The position numbers and the translations under genes were made by a program. Below are positions 24,540 to 35,914 of a stretch of DNA of 64,000 bases, piece after piece. Origin of the DNA: Orychophragmus violaceus (taxonomy: Eukaryota > Streptophyta > Magnoliopsida > Brassicales > Brassicaceae); assembly GCA_030180135.1 (NCBI GenBank), contig CM058233.1:109161994-109225993 (forward strand), in the 5' to 3' direction. Position 1 is the first letter of the stretch. The number at the start of each line of letters is the position of its first letter. The notes under the pieces were generated by a model that saw only the letters and a list, made by a program, of their open reading frames with translations, did no database searches and was not told where the DNA came from.

Positions 24540-25110
24540 CTAGTAACATGCAATTTGGTTATCTTTTTGTATTAGTTGGAAAGCATTCAAAATTTGATAT
24601 AGACAATATGGTGATTTTTCAAGAACAAGTCCACTTTATAGACCTTGGTGCATTCCTACCAGGGTTGATAGTAACATGTGATATGACTATCTCTTTATAT
24701 TAGTCGGAAAGTATTCCAAACTCAGAATAGATAGTGTGATAATCTCTTATGAAGAAATCTACTTTATAGAACATCATTGTGTTTATACCGGGAATTTCAG
24801 TAACAAGCGATCTGACTATCTCCTTACAGTACTTGGAAGGCATTCCAAATTCAGAATAGACATTGTGGTGATCTTTCAAAAAGAAGTCAACTTTATAGCA
24901 TTTCGGTGTGTTCCTACCAGAATTGACAGTAACATGTGATATGACTATCCCTTTAGATTAGTTAAAAAACATTTCAAACTCGAGACACGTAATATAGAGA
25001 CCACTTATGAAGAAATCTACTTTGTAGTATATCGGTGCGTTCCTACTAGAACTGACAATAATAAGCGATAAACGTTTTGGCTATCCCTTTACATTAGCCG
25101 AAAAGTCTAT
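24540..25110. repeat. degenerate tandem repeat, period about 129 bp
   Basis: A GTAACATG/GTAACAAG anchor occurs at 24543, 24671, 24800 and 24929, with a diverged form near 25055. Each is followed by a GACTATC-TTTA-ATTAG-GGAAAG block, CATTCCAAACTCAGAATAGA, GAAGAAATCTACTTTATAG and GGTGTGTTCCTACCAG. About four copies with substantial divergence. No conserved frame; identity unknown. Confidence 0.8.
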
Positions 25111-25411
25111 ATATATATGTATATATAGATTTCAGTTCCAAACCTTGATTATAAGCAAATGGAAAAGAAAAATCAAGATTCGAAGATGCAAGATTGATAG
25201 TGAAATAAAATTAAGGGTACATGTGGGGGAAGTGACGTTTAGAAACAAAAAGGAAAAGAGAAAGAAGATAGATAGATGCTTAGTTATTGTCATGACAACT
25301 ATGAAGCAGAGTTAGGGTCCGTCCATGCATGTATTTTGTGTGTGTACCACCGAATTTGTCTGTCTATGTCATTGCCGTTCTTTCTCGCATTCAAACCCAC
25401 GGCCACGAGCC

Positions 25412-25466
25412 ACCATGACAATTATGTTTTTTTTGTTTGTTGAGAAAACCATGACAATTATGTTTT
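25412..25466. mobile_element. tail-only micro-insertion with 19-bp duplication
   Basis: ACCATGACAATTATGTTTT occurs at 25412-25430 and 25448-25466, around the 17-nt insert TTTTGTTTGTTGAGAAA. Confidence 0.75.
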
Positions 25467-25627
25467 GTTCCTTTTTAATTTATAATTTATAACAAAAGAT
25501 ATTTGCAATGCGATTGAGAATTCGAAATAATCTCAGTTGTCTTGTTTTTTTCTTATTGTTTTTCTTGTGATTTTTGAACATGAATTCACCAAGGTAATTG
25601 AATATGAATTCTAGTATTTTGCAACAA

Positions 25628-25688
25628 TACATCACTTAACTCTTTTTTTTTTTTGGCAAAGATAGAAACTAGAATTACATCACTTAAC
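25628..25688. mobile_element. very short LINE-tail insertion with 13-bp duplication
   Basis: TACATCACTTAAC occurs at 25628-25640 and 25676-25688. The 35-nt insert is a T run followed by GGCAAAGATAGAAACTAGAA; on the minus strand it reads like a LINE end, TTTGCC plus A residues. Confidence 0.8.
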
Positions 25689-25953
25689 AGTTAACTCTAC
25701 AGTTCATTTTTTTTAAGATCTCAAGTTTCTATCATCTTCATTTATAGACAGGCTTCTATGTTTTTCAGTACATATATATTGTTTCAAAACTACAAACAAG
25801 TTTGTAATAATATTGAATTATTTACTATCAATTTTTTTCCCTTTCAAATTTTGAAAATTTAATCACACACTACAATCATTTTTGTATTTTTATAGACAAT
25901 TTTATCAATCAATAAAATGTGACTGTTAAACAAGTGAAGCAATAAAAATAAAC

Positions 25954-25985
25954 CAGCACTATTTTTTTTTTTTTTCAGCACTATT
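25954..25985. mobile_element. homopolymer micro-insertion with 10-bp duplication
   Basis: CAGCACTATT is repeated at 25954-25963 and 25976-25985 with only T residues between. Shorter than the other cases, so replication slippage is a fair alternative. Confidence 0.5.
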
Positions 25986-26528
25986 GATTAACAAACTAAA
26001 CAATTATAAAAACTTATTTTGATACATACAATGGAAACGTTCTTCTATGTAAAACAAGTCTCGAGGATTCGTATGGTCAAATATATTCCGATCAAATTAT
26101 TCGCGAAAGTGTGAGATAAACAAAGCTAACAATTTTATACTAATCAATAAACAAATCCTAACTTATTTATTAATTATTATTATTATTGGTGATATAAACA
26201 AATCCCACAAGTTAATATATTCTGAGCTAATTTCAAAGCTTATAATTTGCAAATTGTTTTTAAAAATAAAAATAATTAGCTGGTCAAATAAAACAATTAG
26301 CACTTTTCAAAAGGTCCAATTCCAAGGGAGCTAGAGACCGTCCTTTTAAACTAATTCTCCTGCACCATCCCCTTATATCGAGGGTCTAATTCTACATCTT
26401 ATTCCTTTTTATATTCTCTAACCAATAACAACGATAAAACTAATATATTTTTTTTTATTGCCAATCGAAACTCGTATCTTCCTTCCTCTCCATTCTTTTT
26501 CATCTACCTTTGAATCTTTTCATACTTG

Positions 26529-26536
26529 TATATAAA
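26529..26536 (+). promoter_or_regulatory. PIP2: TATA box of PIP2-type peptide gene
   Basis: TATATAAA lies 96 bp upstream of the start codon at 26625. Confidence 0.65.
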
Positions 26537-26624
26537 CCTTTACTTCCTCCTCTTGCTACTCCTTTTCTATCAATCACCAAAACACATTCATTGTCTTAAA
26601 ACCCTAACGACCACAAAAACAAAA

Positions 26625-26876
26625 ATGAGACCATTTGGTTTGATCTTTACGGTCATGTTCTTGGTCTCAGCCTTTTCGGAATCAAGAACCGTTGATTGTA
26701 GAGTTCTCCTTGGTGGCTCATCGGAGGATATAGGTCTTCATGGAGTCGGTTTCCGAAGTAGAGAATTGTTTGAGGTCGTTATACGTGGTTATAAAAGGTT
26801 ACGGTCGCTCTCTTCAGCTGGAGAGAGGATGCACACAATGGCTTCAGGACCGAGCAGGAGAGGTGCTGGTCACTAA
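26625..26876 (+). CDS. PIP2: secreted peptide precursor, PIP2 (PAMP-induced peptide)
   Basis: An 83-residue precursor. Residues 1 to about 20 (MRPFGLIFTVMFLVSAF...) form an N-terminal signal peptide with a basic residue and a hydrophobic core; the middle is a variable, charged propeptide; the last ten residues, SGPSRRGAGH (74-83), are the conserved SGPS-GxGH motif of the PIP/PIPL family. Known PIP peptides are cleaved from the C-terminus, secreted, and perceived by the receptor kinase RLK7 to amplify immune signalling. The frame is open upstream to 26526, but the ATG at 26625 gives the standard signal peptide and lies after the TATA box. The position between the HMA1 relic and MEE59 matches Arabidopsis At4g37290. 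It appears intact; expression cannot be judged. Confidence 0.92.
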   Translation: MRPFGLIFTVMFLVSAFSESRTVDCRVLLGGSSEDIGLHGVGFRSRELFEVVIRGYKRLRSLSSAGERMHTMASGPSRRGAGH

Positions 26877-28236
26877 AAACATAATTAATCCATGCACTTA
26901 CGTTATTCTATAATATTTGTTTAGGTCAGGTTATAGTAAATGATTTTCATTTGTTATAGATTATTATATTTATTCAGTCGTCAAAGATCAATGTAAAGTT
27001 TAGAAGGGAGAAGTTCTTTGATCATACAATAATCGGTTTCCTTTCTCATAAACACCATATATAGTACGTGCTAATAAATTGATTATTTTTTTTTGATTGA
27101 ATTTAAGAATAATTTTGAGATCCACGTTAACCATGTAACTTCGACGTAAAGTAAGTATATAGTTTCATCAGGAGATGTTATTTAACATTATGGTGAAATA
27201 CAAATGAAACAACAACCACAAGATTATCTTCTAAAGCTTTAACAAAAAGAATAAGACTATATTATAAACATTTTTTGTACTTTTTTTTGTGGGTCAAAAA
27301 ATTGAATTGAAATTGGTCGCAGTTAATGATTCGAATTTTGAATGAGATGCAAACAACTATATATATTTTTTTGGTTCGTAGTGTTGGCCTTTGGGGTATT
27401 AAAAGGGACGTTTGTTTCTTGTCCTTCTATGGGAGCCGGAAATGGAAAACTTCATATTTACACTGTTCTTAATAGGGCCCAAAATTTCGACGATTATTTA
27501 GTCATTGCCATCCACCTCTAGAAATTCGTATTCCCTAAAAAATCTGGTAATTACAAAGTTTTTTTTTTCCAAAGGTAATTACAAAGTTGGTCGAATATTT
27601 CTACAATATTTAAAAAGTAATATTAATTAAAAAGTGACTTAAACTTTTATTCATTTTTAAAATAGTTAGATTAGTAGATTTTTTTAAATAAATTTTTTTT
27701 ATTGTTTAAACTTTATTTTAAATTAAATATTTTATTATATATTATATTGATCAAAATAATTATTTGACTATATTTAAAAAAATATATAATTTTTATAGTA
27801 AACTAATTAAAAATATCAAATAATACTATAATATATTTTATATTTAGTTTAAAAAACTAATATGTATTTGTCATAGATAACATGATTTTAGATAATAAAC
27901 TGAATAATAATTGTTAATATTAAAATTTTAAAAATTATATTAAATAAATTATTTTAATACCTATTTTAAAATAAATATTAGTAATATAAATTTTGTGTTT
28001 GTGCATGTAATTACTAAATTGCTTTGGAAAAATTAGCAAAAAAAAGAGAGAAGTTTGAATATGTGGTTATTAAGTTATCTTAATATGGATTGGTAATGAG
28101 AAATGAATCAAAAGGCCCATTTAAAAGCCCATTTAATTTTCTTTATACACAACTTAAAAACCATGTGATTACATTCTATCATCACTCTTGCTGTTTTTTT
28201 GCTGCAACTTGAAAGAAAAAGACAGAGAAGGCGACG
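26877..28236. other. intergenic, AT-rich, no gene seen
   Basis: Contains the PIP2 3-prime flank and a very AT-rich stretch (27600-28010). A micro-insertion at 27546-27588 is listed separately. Confidence 0.5.
27546..27588. mobile_element. tail-only micro-insertion with 15-bp duplication
   Basis: GGTAATTACAAAGTT occurs at 27546-27560 and 27574-27588, around the 13-nt insert TTTTTTTTCCAAA (minus strand TTTGG plus A residues). Confidence 0.8.
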
Positions 28237-28939
28237 ATGAGTACGATGAAGCCAAGCCGGAGCGACGAAATATCCGACCCGGATCAGCAGATCAAGATCA
28301 CGAACCAGATCAGAGCTGATTTCGATTCCTTGGCCCCTAAACGACCCACTAAACCCACCCGTAGCGAGCCAGAACCTCTCGGGTCTTTCTCTACTTCCGA
28401 CCAAACCACAGATCACCCGGAGGCTGACAAGTTCCAAACTCTCCAGTCACAAACTCATGTTCAGTTTCTATAACTCACTCTTTTTCTCTTCACTTAAACT
28501 GAAACATTGTAGCAAAAATTCAGTTTTTTTTTTCTTTTTCAAAAAAAAAATTCAGGGTAACATTCTTGGCGAAGGAGATTCATCTGCGATTCAAGATGAG
28601 TTCTCAGAGACAGAGTATTACACAAATCTCACCGCCATTGATAAGCAACATCACACGGTTCTCTTTTTTCTTTCCCTCTCTCTCATATAATTCATAAGTC
28701 AGCTAAGGTTTATAAACTTTTGGCTCTGTTTCTGAAACTAGACCGGAAGTGGGTTTATAAATGTGGTGAAGGAAGACGGCGGTGAAGAGACCGTGACAGC
28801 TGCCGCCGCCGCTGCTGCAGACGGAGGAGAAAAGGCGGTTTACAGAAGCAATCCAGCGACTAACGACTGGATTCCTGCGGCGGAGGAAGACAATATTTCC
28901 GAATTTTCATCTAAACCGAACCGGAGCGAGAGTTCTTAA
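28237..28939 (+). CDS. MEE59: MEE59-like protein, three exons
   Basis: Exons 28237-28458, 28556-28657 and 28742-28939 join in phase 0 with GT-AG introns to give 173 residues. Exon 1 encodes MSTMKPSRSDEISDPDQQIK and a Pro/Arg-rich stretch. Exon 2 encodes GNILGEGDSSAIQDEFSETE. Exon 3 encodes TGSGFINVVKE, an Ala run, YRSNPATNDWIPAAEE and ends NRSESS. The protein is acidic and low-complexity, with no membrane segment or known catalytic domain. It matches the MATERNAL EFFECT EMBRYO ARREST 59 family (At4g37300), named from an embryo-arrest mutant; its biochemical role is not known. Intron 1 carries a duplicated acceptor sequence around a T-rich insert (see findings), which could allow use of an upstream acceptor. 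Neighbours match the Arabidopsis order. Confidence 0.9.
28514..28555. mobile_element. micro-insertion duplicating the intron-1 acceptor of MEE59
   Basis: AAAAATTCAG occurs at 28514-28523 and again at 28546-28555, where it forms the acceptor of intron 1. The insert between is T-rich and then A-rich. The duplication is short and A/T-biased, so slippage is an alternative. Confidence 0.5.
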
Positions 28940-29401
28940 ATGAGATCTTTTAATGTATGTGTGTCTTATCTTCTTCCAGATGTTGTTGTGTGTTTCTTGA
29001 TGTTATTGTAATAAAATATCGAATTAAATTAAAAGTTTTGTGTGAAATAATATGTTTTCAATAATGGTGATAAGAACAAGTTTCCAACTTTCAAATATCC
29101 ATGATGAGTATAACTTTCTGTGGACTGTATTGATAGAGAGCAAAGGCAGTGGTTTTTCTTATCTTTTTCTTCAACTACCTTTTTATTGATAATTTATTTA
29201 TTAAACAAAACCAAAAGAAATTACAAACTATTTCAATGGTAACTTTGGTCATAATAGATTAGTTTGCGAAGGGTCTAGACCGTTTTCATTTATCACTCAC
29301 AGTTTTTATCTTTTAGTCCGCATCGGTTTCAAAAAACGAAAAATAATAGAAATTCATTGCGGATCAAATGTAGATAATTTTTATTTGGTTCACAGTAGAC
29401 T
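28940..29401. other. MEE59 3-prime flank, no gene seen
   Basis: Contains AATAAAATATCG (about 29010), a plausible polyadenylation signal for MEE59, and then part of a dispersed repeat (29240-29400) with TTAGTCCGCATCGG and ATTGCGGATCAAATG motifs. Confidence 0.5.
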
Positions 29402-30409
29402 GTTGTTGATACAACTTCAGAATCACACTGATGCTAAACCACTTCATGATCAAGTGATTCCTAAGCCAAGCTTGCGGAAGATGAATTGAAAGTAAATGTG
29501 GTGGTGGAACTTATGATTGACTCTCTCAGCCTAAGAACAAGTTATTTGAATCACTCAAATAGATTGATCTGAAACTCCTAAGAACAAGGTGAATCACTCA
29601 CAATATCCAGAGAAGGAAAACTTCACAAAGAACACAAATTTTGAAAGAAAAAACTGAATAATTCAATTAACTTTAAAATGGTTGAAAATTGTGATTTACA
29701 ATGAATTCGAAGCTGAGCTTTTATAGGCTCATAGACAACTGTCTGAACGGTCTAATACAAGAAAAGAATAGAAAAATATGAAGAATATGGCCGTTGGGAT
29801 TTATTGGAATATTTGGCCAGAAATAGAAAGATGAATCTTCTTGAGTCTTGAAAGCTTTGGCATGAATGTGGAGTGTGTCTAGATACATTCTGACTGATTT
29901 TAGAAAGCTTTAATTCGTGGTCAAACTTCAGAAAAAGAGCTGTTGGGGGTTGAACTCCTTTGGCTCCAAATTAGGCAAGTGTGAGAATATTAAGATCCTC
30001 TTGATTCTTTGGCTGTTGTGTATGGGAATTTTGTAGAGAACTCTCGTGGATGTTTAATTGTGTCTCCTGAAAACTTAGATATTTCTCATGGTGCCAATGT
30101 CTTGTTTGTAAGTGCTTGAATCTTTGAGCTTCCAAATGAAGCATGGTGAGAATAATCTCTTTAGAAGTTGAATAACTTCTTCATTTGAACTCCATTTGTG
30201 ATGATTCAAACTCTCCATAATTTTTTGATGAGTTAAGTTTCTGGAACAAGTTGATTTGTAGCTTAACTCCTTCTTGTTGAGTAGATATGCTCCAAGACAT
30301 GAACATATATCTCTGGTGCATTCAAGTTATTTCTCTACAAGGATCTTGATTGATTGATTTATGTCCTCTCCATACTCTTTGGTTGATGATGATTTGATGT
30401 CCTCATCAG
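29402..30409 (-). repeat. solo LTR, copia-like
   Basis: About 1 kb starting TGATGAGGACATCAAATC on the minus strand and ending GTTGTATCAACAACA. It has an internal promoter-like GAGCCTATAAAAGCTC (29715-29730) followed by ATTGTAAATCAC, a U3/R layout common in plant copia LTRs. There is no primer-binding site or internal domain on either side, and no clear 5-bp duplication was found, so the exact ends are provisional. Confidence 0.55.
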
Positions 30410-30419
30410 TTGCCCGTCT

Positions 30420-30740
30420 AAAAAAATAAAATAGTTTTATCCGTAGATAATCTAATCTGCAGTGATCGTTTTTACCATTCAAAACAAAATATGATAAAAA
30501 GAATTCGAATACATTAACAAAAAACAAAAACCCTAAAATTATAAGAAATATCCAAATTGCAACTAAATGCAATCTATTTTTGCTTTGTTCGCACTCGATT
30601 GTTATCCGTGATTTAGTCCGTAGATAATTTAGTCCATAATAATCGTTTTTACCTTTCAAAACCAAAACATGATAAACAGAATCATAACGACTTAACAAAA
30701 AAACAAAAACCCTAAAATTATAAGAAAAATCCAAAGCCCC
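30420..30740. repeat. imperfect tandem repeat, period about 180 bp
   Basis: The stretch ending AAACCCTAAAATTATAAGAAA occurs twice (about 30520-30550 and 30700-30727), each preceded by TAATTTAGTCC/TAATCTAATC and CGTTTTTACC blocks. It produces a repetitive minus-strand open frame that is not a gene. Related to the dispersed family at 16330-16960 and 40680-40830. Confidence 0.65.
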
Positions 30741-32821
30741 AACTATCTTTTTTTCTTTTCAATCCAATATAATCAAACAATTAATAGTTTTTTGTGCATC
30801 ACTATAATTACAAAATAACATTATGATTATCATATCTTAAAATCCCAATCTACAAATAGTTATTTTCATACAATAGTCTCTATTTTTGATGGAATAGAGA
30901 ATGATTGAAGATGACAATATTTAATCACATCACACAACATTATGATTATCATATCTTAAAATACCAATCACACCTTGGATCCTAAGAACAGCAATTCTGA
31001 AGCCACTTCACGTGGTCTGCACGTAACAACCAATGGTTCAGCCTTAGGCATACTAAGTCCTGGACCTTCAGTCATATCAATCTGTCCTCCTGAGCCATTC
31101 TCCCACTCAAAACACTGAACCATCGAACCCAACAACAACCCAACAACCCGGTTAGCCAAACCTAACCCGGGACAAATCCGTCTCCCTAGACCAAACGGCA
31201 TCATCTTGCTACAATAATGTCCTAACTGATCTCTCCCTTCAAATCTCTCCGGCCTAAAAGACGTTGGATCATCCCACACACTTGGATCTCTATGTATAGC
31301 CCACAAATTAACCAACACGATCGTATCACGTGGAACATCGAACCCACCGATGACACAATCAGAAGATGAGAAATGAGGAACCATAAGTGGTGCCACAGGG
31401 TAGAGCCTTAGTGTCTCGGACACAACATTGTTCAAGTAGTTCATGTTCACCATATCTTCTTCTTTCAACAAACGACGTTTACTTGATGATGATGGTGATT
31501 CCATTTGAGTATCAATGTTTTGTCTCGTTGTCTCTAGTATTTGTGGATGATTCAATAGATTTGACATTGCCCATTCCACGGTTAAGGCCGATGTATCCGT
31601 GCCTCCTATTACCATCATCTGATAATAAATCCATTAATTAAAAAATGGGACCGTTGTGTGACATAAAATAGGAGTGTGAGACCAATATTATATATTTTTT
31701 CTTCTATTTTTGGTTTGCTTTAAATGTATTTGTCGTCGTTCCATTGGTTTCTAATTATTTCTAGCTGGGGTTGGAGATAACAATCAAGGTTTGTGATCAA
31801 CCTCAACATTAGTATAGTTTTTCTTTTTATCATATATCCTATCGGCTAATCCAGCCAGTTTCAGTAGAAATGCATCTAAGTGTGTTATTCTAAGGTGACT
31901 TAAATCTCAAGGCACTGTAAAGAGATATTTTTTTGAGTGAGAAAAGGACGATGCACTATGGCTATTTAGTTTTTCTTTGTATCGAGAAAATGAAAAGATT
32001 TCGTTAGGGTTTCTATTTGTCTATTATATCGGGTTTTGGGGCAGTATATAAAAAAGTCTAAGAGTTTGTAAATATGATCACTCACAAAATATATAAACCC
32101 TAGACTAAGGGAAGAGGGATTGATCTTACTTTGTGGTTCCCTAAGAGCAGTTACCTCTTGTCCCGGAAAGGACAAAGACTTCACCAAGCAGTCCCGTGGA
32201 GCACCTCATTGTTTCTCCTGCCTCAATATTGTTTTCTCTTTAAGTATTCCGCAATGCGTTTTTTCTTTTAGAGTTTACTCGAGTTTTCACAACAAAGTGT
32301 TATATAGTAAACTTTTTTTCTGAATGACCATCACATTGCATATCCCGAATTTGGAATGCTCTCCGAATAATGTTATAAGATAGTTGGATCATCTCTTACT
32401 AGACTACCATGTATAGTTACTAGATTATATTATCTGGTTATTTATTTCTAATTTGGGTTGGAAGCCATTGTTATTTTCCCTATTTGAGAATTATATCATC
32501 AACAAATAAGATTGAATCAAAGGATATAGAAAGACATACCAGTAGGAGACCTTTGATGGTAACATCATTGTAGTAATGAGGCTCTTTTTCTTGTGAATCA
32601 AGCAAATGAGCAATCATGGTGTTCTTAAACTCCAATCTTTCTTTGTTAGCTCTATGTTCATCCAAAAACCCTTGTAAAAAACTATCCATCTTTTCTCCAA
32701 TCTTCTTTGCTCTCTTGACCATACCTTTGTAGTCAAACCACCGTAGAGCCGGCAGAAAATCCGCCGGATTGTTGGCCGCAGAGATCTCAAGAATCTCCGC
32801 CACTAGATCCCGGAACTCTAA

Positions 32822-33012
32822 GAGCACGTCCATTAACAGGTTCTTAGGAGGGTCTCTTAACAAAAAATTAATAAAATAACAGTGGGTCCCACAGAATAGT
32901 TAATATACCGCATACTAAAATCCTTATTTAGTATACGGTCTCTTATCCTGTAGCGCCGACGTGGCGCTACAGGATTGGTCCTTTATTTTTTTATTAATAT
33001 TTTTTTTTCCCC

Positions 33013-33047
<35 letters not shown>

Positions 33048-33089
33048 ATAGTTAAGGCACCCACATGCGTTTCACCGCTGTGGGTGCTC
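32822..33089. mobile_element. Tourist-like MITE inside CYP81H1 exon 2
   Basis: 268 bp with ends GAGCACGTCCATTAA and, from the other side, GAGCACCCACAGCGG, flanked by perfect TAA duplications (32819-32821 and 33090-33092). A 3-bp TWA duplication is typical of PIF/Harbinger-type Tourist elements. The internal CTGTAGCGCCGACGTGGCG block is nearly identical to that of the copy at 60918-61192. Confidence 0.88.
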
Positions 33090-33831
33090 TAAGCTTATGT
33101 TCGCCTTTCCCCCTTCATCTTCCTCGAAAAACCTCTTTCCGGTCATCATTCTCATTATCACGTTTAAGGTAAGACCCGTTAGTAACGGTCGCAACTCCAC
33201 CTGAACAAAAAGATGTTCTTGTTATGGTTTGATATGGTTTGGTTATCTTGAACCGAATGTAAAACCAAAATTGATCATGAGTGCAAGTTTTCTTTTCTAG
33301 ATCTGAATATTGATATAAAAGGAAAGAATATGATCCGTGATAGATTCTTCTACCTAATAAATTGGGAAATTTTTATTTCAACTAAATATACATTCGTAGT
33401 ATCAACGAAATTAATTAGTACATACAGATTTAGAGCTGAATACACAATATATCACCCCAAGGATAACATCAACGATTTGTAATGTTCTGCTTTATCGTTA
33501 GTACAATATATTGGTCCATTGAATTAATATATACCACAAGATTTAATCAAATCATCTCCTTCTTAACAAAAAAAAACTATGTAATGGAAATTTATTATAT
33601 TTATTAATTCAAATAAAACATATTTTATTAGAATATCATCAAAACAATATATAATTTTAAAATATTTCTAAGTCTATATTTTAGGGGGTTAAACTAAGAA
33701 TCATTTATAAAAATAGTTAACTAAAATACGAAGTGAATATATATGATTGAATTTGTGAAAAGTTAATAAAACTTACTTTATTCGTTTCTCGTATTATGTA
33801 AGTATATCATATAATATAAATACTTGTGAAT

Positions 33832-33833
<2 letters not shown>

Positions 33834-33880
<47 letters not shown>
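33834..33880. repeat. (AT)n microsatellite in CYP81H1 intron 1
   Basis: An uninterrupted AT dinucleotide run of about 45 bp, ending 24 bp from the exon 1 donor. Confidence 0.9.
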
Positions 33881-33883
<3 letters not shown>

Positions 33884-34465
33884 GTTAGGTTATTTGGACC
33901 TACTTTGGCCGGGCGTTCGACTGATAACCCATAAAGCTTTTGGAGAAGCCTCTTAACTTCGTCTTGTCGGATTTCCGCTGAGCCGTTAAGTCGATTCGTT
34001 GAGAAGACTTCCAAGGCAGTGATACGACGTAGGTTTCGCCAGTGGTCACCGTAAGGAGCCGTGGCCATGGAGGTGTGGTCATAAGCTACGTACTTGCCCA
34101 TGGTGAAACGAGGCCGGTTCGCTAAAACTATGTCGTTTTTCGTCAGAAAACATTCTTCGGCTGCGGCTGGAGACGACACGATAACGGCAAGGCGAGAGCC
34201 CAAGCGGACAGAGAAGATGGGGCCGAGGGAGTGCGAGAGACGGAGGAGAGTGCGGTGAAGCAACGGCTGTGTGAGGAGGAGGAGGTGACCAACAATCGGT
34301 AAACAGAACCGTGGCGACGGTGGGAGGTTTTTGTTGGATTGATAGATTGGTAGTAAAATTTTGGTGATGAGAATAGTAATGAGAACGGTGAGAATAGGTG
34401 AAATGTAATCCATGACCCTTTTTTTCTATATTGCTTGTGTGTGTTTTGGTGTCTCTTCCGTCATT

Positions 34466-34480
34466 TATAATATATATATA
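34466..34480 (-). promoter_or_regulatory. possible TATA region of CYP81H1-like gene
   Basis: TATATATATATTATA on the minus strand, about 55-65 bp upstream of the start codon at 34413. A plausible core promoter, but simple AT repeats are frequent here. Confidence 0.4.
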
Positions 34481-35647
34481 CACCCATTTTTCAACACTAC
34501 TCGGATTAGTTGCAAAGTGAAAAATAATAATTACAAAGACACTGTCTTTGTAATTAGTTAGCGTTTATTTAAGGTGAAAAACGTGCACGTTATTTTTATT
34601 AGCGAAAGGAAAATTTTGGTTAAACAAGTAAACAATCTTTATCAAAAACGAGATCAATTCACATTAGAGTGTCAAGGTTGATGGCTCAAGTGATTTCAAT
34701 AATATTTGTAACTATTGAAAATACTATTAAGGAAATTCAGAAGAAAAAAATATTATTTCTATAAACTAGTAACCACTACATTTTGTAATTTTATAATTAT
34801 AAACTTATCCACTTTCATAACTAGTTAACCACCTTATAAAACTGTATAAATATGCTATAGAATATGTTATGATAATTTCTATATAAATATAAATATATAT
34901 AACTTAACTTATGAACATTTATAAATATAGATAAATAACCTTATAAACAAGTATAAGTACATATCACATAAAAATTATTAAAATTTTAACCTCACTATAT
35001 TTTCTACGGTAAATCTCATTTTGGAGTAAAATGTTTTTCAACTTACTATATTTTATTCTCTAAAATAGAGTAAAAGTAAGATTATTAAATATTTAGAGTG
35101 AATCTATTTTTAATTTTTTATTCATAAAATAACCTTCTAAATATTAAATCTTTTAATCTATGTTGACAATATTATATTGTCAATATATATAGTCTATGTT
35201 GAAAATAACTATAAATATTTTAAAACTATATAAAATACATTTTGATTAAGTTTCAATACTATTGCCTTGTTCTTATAGATTAAAATAAAATTATTCATAA
35301 TTTATAAAAGCAAATTGTGAAAACAAAACAATCAAGATTGATTTGTAAATTTTATAGCTAAAATATATGGAAAAAGCAAAATATAAAAGAATTTATATAA
35401 AATATTATATTTATGTAGTAAGAAATGAAGTAATATATTGTAGCAAAACACTACATTATTATGAAGTTACACTATTTAAAAAAAATACATTGGAGAGTGC
35501 ATATGACACTAATAATAAATATATAGTTTTTTTTTGTCAACTAAATATATAGTTTATATAGTATAAATTGACGAGTGACGACGCCTTCTACTTACGTAAA
35601 TGATATGCTAATTTGTATAGTGATCTGATATAGTGAACCAAATGTAA
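34481..35647. other. AT-rich intergenic, no gene seen
   Basis: No supported frame. A tail-only micro-insertion at 35516-35555 is listed separately. Confidence 0.5.
35516..35555. mobile_element. tail-only micro-insertion with 14-bp duplication
   Basis: TAAATATATAGTTT occurs at 35516-35529 and 35542-35555, around the 12-nt insert TTTTTTGTCAAC, the same insert end as the case at 15028-15071. Confidence 0.75.
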
Positions 35648-35914
35648 GAGCATGATTATGGATGAAACTCCCACCGAGGTCCTTAAAAAATGTTTAATAT
35701 ATATATATATATATATATATTTTTTTTGTAGGTGAAAAAAAAAATCAAAAAAAAAATGAACGAATCACAACACGCCACGTCTCGCCCACAGTGAAGAGAC
35801 GGTATACTAAATAACGATTTTTGAATACCGCATGTAGACTATTTTGTGGGACCCACGATTATTTAATTTTTTTTTTTAAAAGACCCGCGTTAAGAACCGA
35901 GGCTGAACGTGCTC
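35648..35914. mobile_element. Tourist-like MITE
   Basis: 267 bp starting GAGCATGATTATGGATG and, from the other side, GAGCACGTTCAGCCTC, with TAA duplications at 35645-35647 and 35915-35917. Contains an (AT)n run and GTGGGACCCACG. Same family as the copy in CYP81H1. Confidence 0.8.

Larger units (their letters stand above)
30968..34413 (-). pseudogene. CYP81H1: CYP81H1-like cytochrome P450, disrupted by a MITE in exon 2
   Basis: A family-81 P450 gene in three exons: exon 1 34413-33904 (170 codons), exon 2 33200-32540, exon 3 31618-30968. Exon 1 has the membrane anchor and the proline hinge NLPPSPRFCLP, then SHSLGPIFSVRLGSR and GDHWRNLRRI. Exon 3 has the I-helix motif GGTDTS, ETLRLYP (K-helix ExxR), RPERF and the haem-binding loop FGLGRRICPG. 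Exon 2 starts VELRPLLTGLTLNVIMRM and is interrupted after KANISL by a 268-bp MITE (32822-33089) with TAA duplications, resuming at EFRDLVAEI. The 271-bp addition shifts the frame, but all sequence on both sides stays open and in phase, with intact splice sites, so this is probably the only lesion. Loss of function is inferred; splicing out of the MITE cannot be excluded. Position and divergence from the D genes suggest CYP81H1 (At4g37310). Confidence 0.88.

Noticed and set aside
28108..28437. 109-codon antisense frame over MEE59 exon 1
   Set aside because: Shadow of the sense exon with low-complexity translation.
30327..30734. 135-codon minus-strand frame
   Set aside because: It is produced by a 180-bp tandem repeat plus the edge of a copia-like LTR; the repeated peptide reflects the DNA repeat.
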